Source: Cyanobacteria bacterium UBA11370 (GTDB lineage Bacteria; Cyanobacteriota; Cyanobacteriia; Cyanobacteriales; Coleofasciculaceae). Taken from it: 11,439 nucleotides of DNA. Shown in pieces: positions 1 through 6,910 of this stretch. How positions within the stretch are numbered: position 1 is the stretch's first letter; each line of letters begins with the position of its first letter. Both the position numbers and the translations under genes were made by a program. The stretch is taken from positions 1 through 11,439 of the forward strand of contig DNGI01000113.1 in assembly GCA_003486645.1 (NCBI GenBank). The letters are read 5' to 3'. Under the pieces are notes generated by a model. It saw nothing but the letters and a program-made list of their open reading frames with translations. It had not been told where the DNA came from and made no database searches.

Positions 1-20
1 ACTCCCCACTCCCCACTCCC
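1..20. repeat. Heptameric short tandem repeat (ACTCCCC)n, cut by window edge
   Basis: Nearly three copies of the 7-mer ACTCCCC run from the first base to the stop codon of the nuclease gene; the last base is shared with that stop codon. This matches the STRR type of 7-bp repeats common between cyanobacterial genes. The array probably continues to the left of the window, so its true length is unknown. Confidence 0.7.
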
Positions 21-565
21 TAATTTCCCTTACGCCATTCGGCTAAACGTTGTTGAGATTTTGGGTCAAGAGAATTAAATAAAAAACGACCGCGAGAGTG
101 TTTCGGTGGTCGATGTTTGCGGCGAACTTGATGAGCGATTAATTCCACATCAGTCGCTAATTGCTGAGATGACATCCATTCTGCCCCATACCCTACGACT
201 GTCAACTGCTGCGCCCGATCTGAGGTCGCTACTATTAATCGTTGTTTTCCCTCACTCAGCTTACTGCGAAACGAGGCACAGAATTTTTCAATATAACTGT
301 CGGCAGTTTGTCCAAACTCTGTATAACAAATTCCTAAATGAGTCGTTAAGGTTTCTTGATAAGTTTGTGCTTTTTGATACTGAGCATCAAAGACGATTTC
401 AGTTTTATAGCCTTGAAAGGCACTGTAATTAATTAGCACCTCAACTAACTCTTGGCGGGCGGCGGGTAGTCCATGGCGATCGCGGGTCTGTTTTAAACTA
501 GACCAAGCACCAATGACGTTGTAGCCGTCAACCAGTAAAACAGCCTGTAACGGGGGAGGGGGCAT
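20..565 (-). CDS. YacP/Rae1-like NYN-domain nuclease
   Basis: A 181-residue protein with the PIN-like NYN fold of the YacP family (B. subtilis Rae1 is a ribosome-associated endoribonuclease that cleaves mRNA during translation). The N-terminal strand LLVDGYNVIG (residues 10-19) carries the first acidic residue, Asp13. Further likely metal-binding acids are Asp60 in VFDA, Asp89 in QTADSYIEK and Asp116 in VATSD. These four positions follow the order expected for NYN active sites. The C-terminus is basic (RRKHRPPKHSRGR), consistent with RNA or ribosome contact. The protein is cytosolic, with no signal or membrane segment. The start is the ATG at 565; no strong Shine-Dalgarno sequence precedes it. 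It lies 53 bp downstream of the ABC ATPase on the same strand, so the two may be co-transcribed. Family assignment is firm; the RNA target is unknown. Confidence 0.9.
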   Translation of the reverse strand: MPPPPLQAVLLVDGYNVIGAWSSLKQTRDRHGLPAARQELVEVLINYSAFQGYKTEIVFDAQYQKAQTYQETLTTHLGICYTEFGQTADSYIEKFCASFRSKLSEGKQRLIVATSDRAQQLTVVGYGAEWMSSQQLATDVELIAHQVRRKHRPPKHSRGRFLFNSLDPKSQQRLAEWRKGN

Positions 566-618
566 TATTCAAGGTGAAGATTTAGGGGTTTAAATGATTG
601 CTATTCATTAATAATAGT

Positions 619-1296
619 TTACATTGCCTCATTAGGCGCTTGGATGAGTCGTGCCTTGAGACGTTCTGGTTCTCCCTGATCTACAACCCGCCCCTCTTCG
701 AGCAGAAATGCGCCATCACAATAATTCAATTCTTCCAAGCGATGGGTGACCCAAAGTGCCGTCAAGCCACGACTTTTAACCAAACGCTGCACTTGTGCCA
801 CTAAATCAAGCTGGGTATCCGGATCAAGCAAAGCAGTTGGCTCATCTAAAAGTAATATCTCCGACTGACGAGCGATCGCACCTGCTATGGCAATTCGCTG
901 TTTCTGCCCTCCACTGAGAGCATAAATCGGCCGTCGCTGCAAATCCAGCAGATTTACTGCCGCTAATGCCTCCTTGACTCTAGCTTGAACCTGATCGATC
1001 GCAAGTTTTTCCTCTACCAATCCAAAGGCGACATCTGCTCCGACTGTAGGCATAACAAGCTGATGATCAGGATTCTGGAAGACAAACCCCACTAACCCTG
1101 AAATCTCAATTTCCCCCGACTGCGGCTGCAATAACCCTGCCAATAATCGGAGTAACGTTGATTTTCCACTACCATTTGTCCCTAAGAGCATCCAAAACTC
1201 ACCCCTAGGGACATCTAGCGAACAAGATTGTAACACTGATGCCCCTGTAGGCCAACTAAAGCACAGATCCCTTACCCTAATTGCTGCTTCGATCAT
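619..1296 (-). CDS. CbiO/EcfA-like ABC transporter ATP-binding protein
   Basis: A complete ABC nucleotide-binding domain of 225 residues. Walker A is GTNGSGKST (39-47), the Q-loop is FQNPDHQ with Gln74, the signature is LSGGQKQR (127-134), Walker B is ILLLDEPT (147-154, Asp151 and Glu152) and the H-loop is His185. The stretch QNPDHQLVMPTVGADVAFG is typical of energy-coupling-factor (ECF) ATPases such as CbiO and EcfA, which power uptake of metals or vitamins through EcfT and a substrate-binding S component. No membrane partner is present in the window, so the substrate cannot be assigned. Start: the frame stays open to a TTG at 1404, with ATGs at 1389, 1350 and 1296. I chose 1296 because the ABC fold begins right after it and a heptamer repeat lies just upstream; none of the starts has a clear Shine-Dalgarno sequence. 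The longer forms would add 18 to 36 atypical residues. Confidence 0.88.
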   Translation of the reverse strand: MIEAAIRVRDLCFSWPTGASVLQSCSLDVPRGEFWMLLGTNGSGKSTLLRLLAGLLQPQSGEIEISGLVGFVFQNPDHQLVMPTVGADVAFGLVEEKLAIDQVQARVKEALAAVNLLDLQRRPIYALSGGQKQRIAIAGAIARQSEILLLDEPTALLDPDTQLDLVAQVQRLVKSRGLTALWVTHRLEELNYCDGAFLLEEGRVVDQGEPERLKARLIQAPNEAM

Positions 1297-1298
1297 TC

Positions 1299-1319
1299 GA
1301 TTTTTGATTTTTGATTGAC
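1299..1319. repeat. Heptameric repeat (GATTTTT)n next to the ABC ATPase start
   Basis: Two exact copies of GATTTTT (1299-1305, 1306-1312) and a degenerate third, GATTGAC (1313-1319). Heptamer arrays of this kind are usually non-coding in cyanobacteria, and a 7-bp unit would shift frame whenever its copy number changed. Its position 2 bp upstream of the ATG at 1296 argues that the coding region begins there and not further upstream. Confidence 0.6.
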
Positions 1320-1560
1320 TCGATGGATGAATTTTTGGATACTTCTCCATGAGATATTTATTTTGTTGGTTATCGTAGAGAAATGCCATCGGAATATTTC
1401 GCAAAGAAGCATCCAGGACAAATACTAACGTTTTAATAGTGCTGTTGGCTAACTGGCTTTCTATCGGTTGAATTAACTCATCATAAATCTGTTTGAACGG
1501 CGGCTGTGAAATCTTACCTCTCTACTACATTATCTACCTCTACCTTTGCCTGGGATTAAC

Positions 1561-1622
1561 AAGGATTAAAAGGGCAAAGTGCAGAGGTGTGGGTTGGAGG
1601 GTTCTAACTATTTTTAATCCTT
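1561..1622. repeat. 11-bp perfect inverted repeat upstream of mscS
   Basis: AAGGATTAAAA (1561-1571) is the exact reverse complement of TTTTAATCCTT (1612-1622), with 40 bases between the arms; a G-T pair could extend the stem by one. A related GGATTAAC sits at 1553-1560. The arms could be paired regulator sites or an RNA stem in the mscS leader. In AT-rich spacer DNA an 11-bp match is not very improbable, so a function is only suggested. Confidence 0.35.
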
Positions 1623-1647
1623 TAGATAGAGTTAAATTTATTAATTT

Positions 1648-1661
1648 CTGATTACAATCAG
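1648..1661. promoter_or_regulatory. Possible operator palindrome CTGATT-N2-AATCAG
   Basis: Perfect 6-bp arms around two central bases, 27 bp before the mscS ATG and overlapping the weak -10-like TACAAT at 1653-1658. The position suits a repressor site for the mscS-DUF2254-DUF389-antiporter operon. No regulator is encoded nearby and no second copy was seen in the window. Confidence 0.25.
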
Positions 1662-1688
1662 CAGCGTTTTCTTAACTAATAAGCACTA

Positions 1689-2708
1689 ATGCAGGCTCAA
1701 GAATCCGTAACGACAGCATGGGGAAAGATCCAGGCAATGATTGACGGTTTGGTACTTATGCTGCCAAATATTGTGTTAGCGATCATCGTCTTTGCACTCT
1801 TTTTTTTAGCGGCTAGAAGTATTCGATCAGCAGTTAGACACCTCACTCGCAGGCATCGACAAGCCCGGAATCTGGGGCTGGTACTTGGACGTTTGGCTCA
1901 AGGAATTACCATTTTAGTCGGTTTATTTGTTGCCTTATCTATCGTTATCCCCTCATTCAAAGCGGGGGATTTAGTTCAATTGTTGGGTATTAGTGGTGTT
2001 GCCATTGGTTTTGCATTCCGCGATATCCTTCAGAATTTTCTAGCTGGAATTTTGATTCTTTTAACGGAACCGTTCCAAATTGATGACCAAATTGTCTTTA
2101 AAAACTTCGAGGGAACCGTTGAAAGTATTCAGACACGAGCGACAACAATCCGAACCTATGATGGTCGTCGAATTGTGATTCCGAATGCTGAACTATTCAC
2201 GAATTCAGTAATGGTCAATACAGCTTTTGATAACCGCCGATTGGAATATGATGTTGGCATTGGTTATGGAGATGATATTGACCAAGCAAAAGAATTGATT
2301 TTGGAAGCGATCGCCAGTGTCAATGGTGTTTTAAAAGAACCATCTCCCGATGTGTTGCTAATGGAACTTGCTGGTAGTACTGTAAATCTTCGCGCTCGTT
2401 GGTGGATTAATCCACCCCGTCGTGCGGATGCTCTTGATACCCAGGATCAAGTGCTAACGGCGATTAAGAAAAAGCTGACTGCTCATGGTATTGATTTACC
2501 GTTTCCAACGCAACAAATTCTTTTCCATGATCAAACTGAAGAAACCGATGGCGATCGCTCACGTCAGCGGGAAGGATGGCCTGCGGGAAATAAAAAAGTT
2601 CCCCAACCAAAAAGCATTTCAGGAACTCTTAATAAACTGGCTGAAATGCGATTACAAACTAATAGGAATGGACAGGAATCTAATCAACGGGAAAATGAGA
2701 TTCGATGA
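1689..2708 (+). CDS. MscS-family small-conductance mechanosensitive channel
   Basis: A 339-residue inner-membrane channel of the MscS family, which opens under membrane tension to release solutes on hypo-osmotic shock. Three membrane helices are visible: TM1 about 21-42, TM2 about 69-87 and the pore-lining TM3 about 95-125, with the Gly/Ala pattern LLGISGVAIGFAFRD (Gly100, Gly103, Gly107). The segment EPFQIDDQI (127-135) and the beta-domain pattern FEGTVESI...YDGRRIVIPNA (140-167) are standard MscS signatures. The alpha/beta cytoplasmic domain runs to about 280. The last 55-60 residues form an extra polar tail rich in Gln, Glu, Arg and Asn, beyond the usual family end. It is first in a plus-strand operon and its TGA overlaps the ATG of the DUF2254 gene. 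The ATG at 1689 has no clear Shine-Dalgarno sequence. Confidence 0.93.
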   Translation: MQAQESVTTAWGKIQAMIDGLVLMLPNIVLAIIVFALFFLAARSIRSAVRHLTRRHRQARNLGLVLGRLAQGITILVGLFVALSIVIPSFKAGDLVQLLGISGVAIGFAFRDILQNFLAGILILLTEPFQIDDQIVFKNFEGTVESIQTRATTIRTYDGRRIVIPNAELFTNSVMVNTAFDNRRLEYDVGIGYGDDIDQAKELILEAIASVNGVLKEPSPDVLLMELAGSTVNLRARWWINPPRRADALDTQDQVLTAIKKKLTAHGIDLPFPTQQILFHDQTEETDGDRSRQREGWPAGNKKVPQPKSISGTLNKLAEMRLQTNRNGQESNQRENEIR

Positions 2709-4033
2709 AAAATATCAAGTTAAGTAAACTCTGGGATTCACTACACTCCAGCTACTGGTTTGTGCCCACAATGATGGCAGGATTTGCGATCGCGTTGGCA
2801 TTCACGATGCTAACCCTTGATCAAGAAGAAATACCTGGATTAATTAAGAAGTTGGGTTGGATTTATACGGGTGGACCAGATGGTGCTAGGACGGTACTTT
2901 CATCAGTTGCCAGTTCAATGATTACCGTTGCGGGTACTGCCTTCTCAATTGTACTGGTTGCCCTCAGCCTTGCTTCCTCACAATTTGGCCCACGAATACT
3001 GCGTAATTTTATGCAGGATACAGGCAATCAAATCGTTCTTGGCACATTCATTGCTACGTTTATTTACTGCTTGTTGGTACTGCGAACGATCCGTGGCGGT
3101 GAGCAGACTATTTTTGTGCCACAGATATCAGTTACGGTTGGTATTGTACTAACAATGACAAGTATTGGCGTACTGATTTATTTTATTCATCATGCGTCTA
3201 CATCGATTCAGTCTGCCCACATTATTGGGGACGTTGGTCGAGACTTGAACAATGCTATTGAGCGCCTTTTTCCTGAAAAAATCGGACGTAGTTTCCCAGA
3301 ATTAACCCCCCGATTTGCTGGAGAAATACCTGTTGGATTTGATAAAGAAGCGGCTCCAATTTTAGCTACACATAGCGGTTATATTCAAGCCATGGATGAT
3401 GAAAAATTAATGAATATTGCTAAGTCCAAAGACTTACTTTTACGGCTTAACTATCGCCCAGGGAAGTATGTGGTGAAAGGGTGTGAGCTGATGATGGTTT
3501 TGCCTGGGCAACAGATTAATGAAAAGCTTACCAAACAAATCAATAACGCTTTTATTTTGGGGAGAGAACGCACCGATCAGCAGGATGTAGAGTTTTGTAT
3601 TAATCAGCTTGTTGAAGTTGCGCTTCGAGCCATTTCTCCAGGTATCAACGATCCCTTTACTGCGATCCGATGTATCGATCAATTGAGTGCAGCATTTTGC
3701 CGTTTAGCTGAACGGGATTTTCCCTCCCCCTACCGCTACGATGATGCTGGTAATCTGCGGATCATTGCTGAATCAGTGACGTTTACAACGTTAACTGATA
3801 ATGCTTTTAACCCCATTCGACAGTATGGGCGCTCCGATGTGGGAGTAACCATTCGGTTGCTAGAAGCGATCGCACTTATTGCTAGCCGTACCCGTAATAA
3901 AAAAGATCGGAAGGCGCTGTTGCGTCATGCTCAGATGATTGAACGTGGCAGTCATAAGGAGATATCAGAGGAGTGCGATCGCCAGGATATTGAGGAACGA
4001 TACTTGGCGGTGGTGAAAGCGTTAGAGTCCTAA
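2705..4033 (+). CDS. DUF2254 family membrane protein
   Basis: A 442-residue protein of the uncharacterised DUF2254 family. The N-terminal part has four membrane helices (about 18-37, 67-90, 110-126 and 141-161). The family-typical SSQFGPR (91-97) follows TM2, and IHHASTSIQ follows TM4. The rest is a large cytoplasmic region containing the diagnostic ISPGINDPFTA (from Ile310), followed by AIRCIDQLS. Length and motif order match intact family members. The ATG overlaps the mscS stop codon by four bases (ATGA), so translation is probably coupled to the channel, which suggests joint function or a fixed expression ratio. No enzymatic or transport function is established for the family. A role in ion or envelope homeostasis is inferred only from the neighbouring channel and antiporter. 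Confidence 0.9.
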   Translation: MKNIKLSKLWDSLHSSYWFVPTMMAGFAIALAFTMLTLDQEEIPGLIKKLGWIYTGGPDGARTVLSSVASSMITVAGTAFSIVLVALSLASSQFGPRILRNFMQDTGNQIVLGTFIATFIYCLLVLRTIRGGEQTIFVPQISVTVGIVLTMTSIGVLIYFIHHASTSIQSAHIIGDVGRDLNNAIERLFPEKIGRSFPELTPRFAGEIPVGFDKEAAPILATHSGYIQAMDDEKLMNIAKSKDLLLRLNYRPGKYVVKGCELMMVLPGQQINEKLTKQINNAFILGRERTDQQDVEFCINQLVEVALRAISPGINDPFTAIRCIDQLSAAFCRLAERDFPSPYRYDDAGNLRIIAESVTFTTLTDNAFNPIRQYGRSDVGVTIRLLEAIALIASRTRNKKDRKALLRHAQMIERGSHKEISEECDRQDIEERYLAVVKALES

Positions 4034-4090
4034 TTTCAAGCTAATATCTAATGATAGATTCCCGGTTCTTTCAGGCTTTATTGGTGATTT

Positions 4091-4098
4091 AAGGAGAG
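4091..4098 (+). promoter_or_regulatory. Strong Shine-Dalgarno for the TTG-started DUF389 gene
   Basis: AAGGAGAG ends 4 bp before the TTG at 4103, with the GGAG core about 6 bp away. No in-frame ATG occurs near it, so this site fixes the TTG as the start. The 69-bp gap after the DUF2254 gene otherwise holds only a weak 5-bp hairpin (4046-4059). Confidence 0.8.
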
Positions 4099-4102
4099 TA
4101 TT

Positions 4103-5125
4103 TTGTTCAACAGTATTCGGACTCGATTTAAATATTTTAGCAAGAGAAAGGTTGCTCCCCAGGATTTAAACCAAATACAACTTGACTTGTTGGAAGAATC
4201 AACGTTAGAGATTAACTATATTGTCCTAATTTTAGGTTCTTGTGTTATTGCCACATTAGGGCTTCTTGCTAATAGTGCCGCCGTGATTATTGGTGCGATG
4301 ATTATTGCGCCTTTAATGTTGCCAATTCGGGGGTTAGCCTTTGGTGCTTTAGAAGGCAATATTACCCTCTTCCGTAAAGGGTTAATCGCCATAGGAATTG
4401 GGACACTCCTAGCTATTAGTTTAGCATGGTTTTTGGGTTTATTAGTAGGACTTCCCGAATTAGGAAGCGAAGTTGTAGCTCGTTCCAAACCCACATTACT
4501 AGACTTAGGAATTGCGGTCACGGCGGGCGGAATTAGTGGTTTTGCGAAAGTGCAACCGAAAGTTTCTGGGACTTTGGCAGGAACGGCGATCGCTGTGGCT
4601 CTGATGCCTCCAATTTGTGTGATTGGGTTGGGCTTATCTCAAGGGAATTGGTCGCTGAGTTTGGGTGCTAGCCTGCTGTATTTAACCAATTTGTTGGGAA
4701 TTACTCTTGCCTGTATGTTGACCTTTTTAATCGCCGGATACACCCCATTTAATCGGGCAAAAAAAGCTCTAACTTGGGCATTAACCTTGACTGTTATATT
4801 ACTCATTCCTTTAGGAATCAGCTTTGCGGAATTAATCCGGCAAACCCAACTTGAAGTTAGCCTAAAACGAGCCTTACTTAACCGCACAATTACCTTTCAA
4901 CGAGTAGAATTGATTAAAACGGATACCAACTGGTTAACTCAGCCGCCCGAAGTTCACCTGACTGTTCGCACTAAAGAAGTTTTAACACCCAAACAAGTAA
5001 GGCTTTTAGAAGAATTTATCCAACAAGAAATGGGACAACCTATTATCCTGATTTTTCAAGTCAGTCAAGTTGAAGAAGTGCGGAGAGAAACCCTAGAGCA
5101 GTTCAAATCGGAACCTAACCCTTAA
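4103..5125 (+). CDS. DUF389 family membrane protein, short form
   Basis: A 340-residue polytopic protein of the DUF389 family. About seven membrane helices are visible (roughly 38-56, 58-80, 93-116, 131-149, 155-178, 185-211 and 222-241), followed by a soluble C-terminal domain (about 245-340). Conserved elements are IIGAMIIAPLMLPI (62-75), the Gly85...Leu89-Phe-Arg91 turn, and ALMPPICVIGLGLSQGNW (166-183). The N-terminus is only a short amphipathic stretch of about 35 residues; the ferredoxin-like domain of the paralogue at 8401-9678 is absent. The TTG start is fixed by AAGGAG. It is third in the mscS operon, and its stop codon overlaps the Shine-Dalgarno of the antiporter. The family has no settled biochemical function; membrane location and ion or solute handling are inferred from topology and neighbours. 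Confidence 0.9.
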   Translation: MFNSIRTRFKYFSKRKVAPQDLNQIQLDLLEESTLEINYIVLILGSCVIATLGLLANSAAVIIGAMIIAPLMLPIRGLAFGALEGNITLFRKGLIAIGIGTLLAISLAWFLGLLVGLPELGSEVVARSKPTLLDLGIAVTAGGISGFAKVQPKVSGTLAGTAIAVALMPPICVIGLGLSQGNWSLSLGASLLYLTNLLGITLACMLTFLIAGYTPFNRAKKALTWALTLTVILLIPLGISFAELIRQTQLEVSLKRALLNRTITFQRVELIKTDTNWLTQPPEVHLTVRTKEVLTPKQVRLLEEFIQQEMGQPIILIFQVSQVEEVRRETLEQFKSEPNP

Positions 5126-5128
5126 GGA
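5124..5128 (+). promoter_or_regulatory. Shine-Dalgarno overlapping the DUF389 stop codon
   Basis: AAGGA begins within the TAA of the preceding gene (5123-5125) and lies 5 bp before the TTG at 5134, but 17 bp before the next in-frame ATG (5146). The spacing favours the TTG start and suggests that ribosomes finishing the DUF389 gene reinitiate on the antiporter. Confidence 0.55.
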
Positions 5129-5133
5129 TTTTA

Positions 5134-6726
5134 TTGGTAATTTTTATGGCTATAGAAACTATGATGAACGAAGCGGCGATTGAGAACAATCTGAAGCAAT
5201 TTCTATTAGTGTTATCGGTTTCGTTAAGTGTGGCGACACTTCCACAACTCTTTAGCTGGTTTCGCCAAATTCCTTACACGTTGCTTTTAGTGATTGTTGG
5301 GTTGGGTTTGGCGTTTATCGATGTGCGGTTGGTGACGCTTTCACCTGAACTAATATTGTTAATTTTTTTACCCCCGCTTTTATTTGAAGCAGCTTGGAAT
5401 TTAGAATGGTCAAAACTCAAGCGGGATTTGATCCCGATTAGTTTTTATGCTGTTTTAGGAGTCGTTATTTCTGTTGCGGGTGTGGCGTTTGCACTCAACA
5501 AAGTAGCTGGGATTTCGTTAGCGATCGCGCTGTTAGTTGGAGCGAGTGTTTCTGCTACCGATCCAGTTTCGGTGATTGCCTTATTTCGAGAACTGGGAGT
5601 TGGAAAACGTCTCACTATTCTTATGGAGGGGGAGAGTTTATTTAATGATGGTATTGCGGTTGTTGCGTTTAGTTTTTTAGTGGGATTCTCTTTAGGAACG
5701 CAGGAAGCGGGAGTTCCAGTTTTAGTGGCACGTTTCTTAACGTTTGTTGGAATTGGGATTGGACTGGGAAGCTTAATTGGGTTTGGAATTTCCTATCTTA
5801 CCCAGCGGTTTGATTTACCATTGGTGGAACAATCACTAACCTTAGTTTCTGCCTATGGCACTTATATTATTACCGAAGAATTGGGAGGATCTGGGGTAAT
5901 TGGAGTCGTCACAATGGGCTTAATATTGGGAAATTTTGGTTCCCGGATTGGGATGCAACCCAGTACCCGGTTAGCTGTCACTCAATTTTGGGATTTTCTA
6001 GCCTTTTTTGTTAATTCAATGGTATTTCTATTAATTGGTGATCAGATTAGCTTTGGTAATTTACAAGGGAATTTAGGGCTGATTGGGATAACAGTGGGAG
6101 CGATGCTTTTAACACGAGCGATCGCTATTTATGGGTTAGGTTTGTTGAGTAATACGTTGGCTGCTTCTGAGATTTCTTTTCCTGAGCAAACAGTGCTTTG
6201 GTGGGGAGGGTTACGCGGTTCTGTATCAATTGCTTTGGCTTTAAGCGTACCTGATAGTTTACCAGAGCGGGAAGAGACGATAGCAATTGTATTTGGGGTT
6301 GTTTTATTTACCTTGCTAGTCCAAGGTTTAACCACTAAGCCTTTGTTGGAAATGTTAGGATTATTGAGTAATCAACAGATCAATCAGCAGTATTTTGAGG
6401 CGATCGCTCGTCGCGTTGCGCTTAATCGGGTTCTCAACCGCCTTTCTCAGGTTGTTAACCGTCCCGAAATTCAACCCGAATTTTCTCATCAGTTAGCCAG
6501 TCGTATTGAAGAACAACTCAATTCTGTTCAGCTAGAAATTAACGAGTTATATCATCAATATCCTCAGTTGCAGGATTTAACGATTCATCAATTGCAAGGG
6601 GATGTGTTAGCTATTGAAGCAGATACCTATGCTGAATTTGTACGAGTTGGTCAATTGAAGGAAGTCCCGGAGTCTATCTTACAGGAAATTTTTACAGATT
6701 TAAAAGAAAAAAGTATTAGTGAGTAG
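5134..6726 (+). CDS. CPA1-family Na+/H+ antiporter (NhaP-type)
   Basis: A 530-residue cation/proton exchanger of the CPA1 family. About twelve membrane helices fill residues 20-400. The ion-binding motifs are present: SATDPVSVIA with Asp143, and GESLFNDGIAVV with Asn171 and Asp172, the Asn-Asp pair typical of electroneutral NhaP exchangers. GGLRGSVSIALALS (358-371) with Arg361 is the conserved late-helix motif. A cytoplasmic tail of about 125 residues (from about 405) is mostly helical and charged, and probably modulates pH or ion response. The expected role is Na+ extrusion and pH homeostasis; Na+, Li+ or K+ preference cannot be read from sequence. It is the last gene of the mscS operon, 8 bp after the DUF389 stop. 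I favour TTG 5134 because of the 5-bp Shine-Dalgarno spacing; ATG 5146 or 5161 are alternatives that shorten only the N-terminus. Confidence 0.93.
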   Translation: MVIFMAIETMMNEAAIENNLKQFLLVLSVSLSVATLPQLFSWFRQIPYTLLLVIVGLGLAFIDVRLVTLSPELILLIFLPPLLFEAAWNLEWSKLKRDLIPISFYAVLGVVISVAGVAFALNKVAGISLAIALLVGASVSATDPVSVIALFRELGVGKRLTILMEGESLFNDGIAVVAFSFLVGFSLGTQEAGVPVLVARFLTFVGIGIGLGSLIGFGISYLTQRFDLPLVEQSLTLVSAYGTYIITEELGGSGVIGVVTMGLILGNFGSRIGMQPSTRLAVTQFWDFLAFFVNSMVFLLIGDQISFGNLQGNLGLIGITVGAMLLTRAIAIYGLGLLSNTLAASEISFPEQTVLWWGGLRGSVSIALALSVPDSLPEREETIAIVFGVVLFTLLVQGLTTKPLLEMLGLLSNQQINQQYFEAIARRVALNRVLNRLSQVVNRPEIQPEFSHQLASRIEEQLNSVQLEINELYHQYPQLQDLTIHQLQGDVLAIEADTYAEFVRVGQLKEVPESILQEIFTDLKEKSISE

Positions 6727-6733
6727 AGGATGG

Positions 6734-6793
6734 TAACAATAACTCATCAATTTTCTTACTTAGAGTTAGCCCAATCCCCCATTTCCATTGTTA
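6734..6793 (+). terminator. Weak nested inverted repeats after the mscS operon
   Basis: TAACTC (6740-6745) pairs with GAGTTA (6763-6768), and TAACAAT (6734-6740) pairs with ATTGTTA (6787-6793). They begin 8 bp after the antiporter stop, in the convergent gap before the DUF1622 gene. There is no GC-rich stem and no T-run, so this is at most an atypical terminator. Confidence 0.2.
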
Positions 6794-6853
6794 AGCTGAT
6801 GTCTCTTTAAACTGCACAATATAAACTTGGCTTTGTGTCAGCTATCAGTGATA

Positions 6854-6880
6854 AAAACTAACAAACAACAAACAACTGAC
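6854..6880. repeat. Heptameric repeat (ACAAACA)n in convergent spacer
   Basis: Two exact ACAAACA units (6861-6867, 6868-6874) flanked by the degenerate units AAAACTA and ACTGAC(G). This is the third STRR-type heptamer array in the window, each with a different unit sequence. It lies in the gap between the convergent antiporter and DUF1622 genes, about 30 bp from the DUF1622 stop. Confidence 0.6.
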
Positions 6881-6910
6881 GACGGATAAAGAGTGAGATT
6901 ATTAGCCACG

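Larger units (their letters stand above)
1320..1688. other. Spacer between divergent ABC ATPase and mscS genes
   Basis: About 370 bp with no convincing gene. It should hold the promoters of the minus-strand ABC/nuclease unit and of the plus-strand mscS operon. Two structures stand out: an 11-bp inverted repeat (1561-1571 with 1612-1622) and a short palindrome (1648-1661), both listed separately. A weak -10-like TACAAT lies at 1653-1658. No Shine-Dalgarno sequence is visible before the mscS ATG. Confidence 0.5.

Noticed and set aside
106..432. Plus-strand open frame of 108 codons
   Set aside because: It lies antisense within the NYN nuclease gene, resembles no family, and has no ribosome binding site; the minus-strand frame carries clear nuclease motifs.
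2485..2727. Overlapping +1 frame at the end of mscS as a separate gene or frameshifted end
   Set aside because: No Shine-Dalgarno or recognisable family, and the mscS frame ends naturally in the ATGA overlap. Kept only as a caveat in the finding on the MscS tail.
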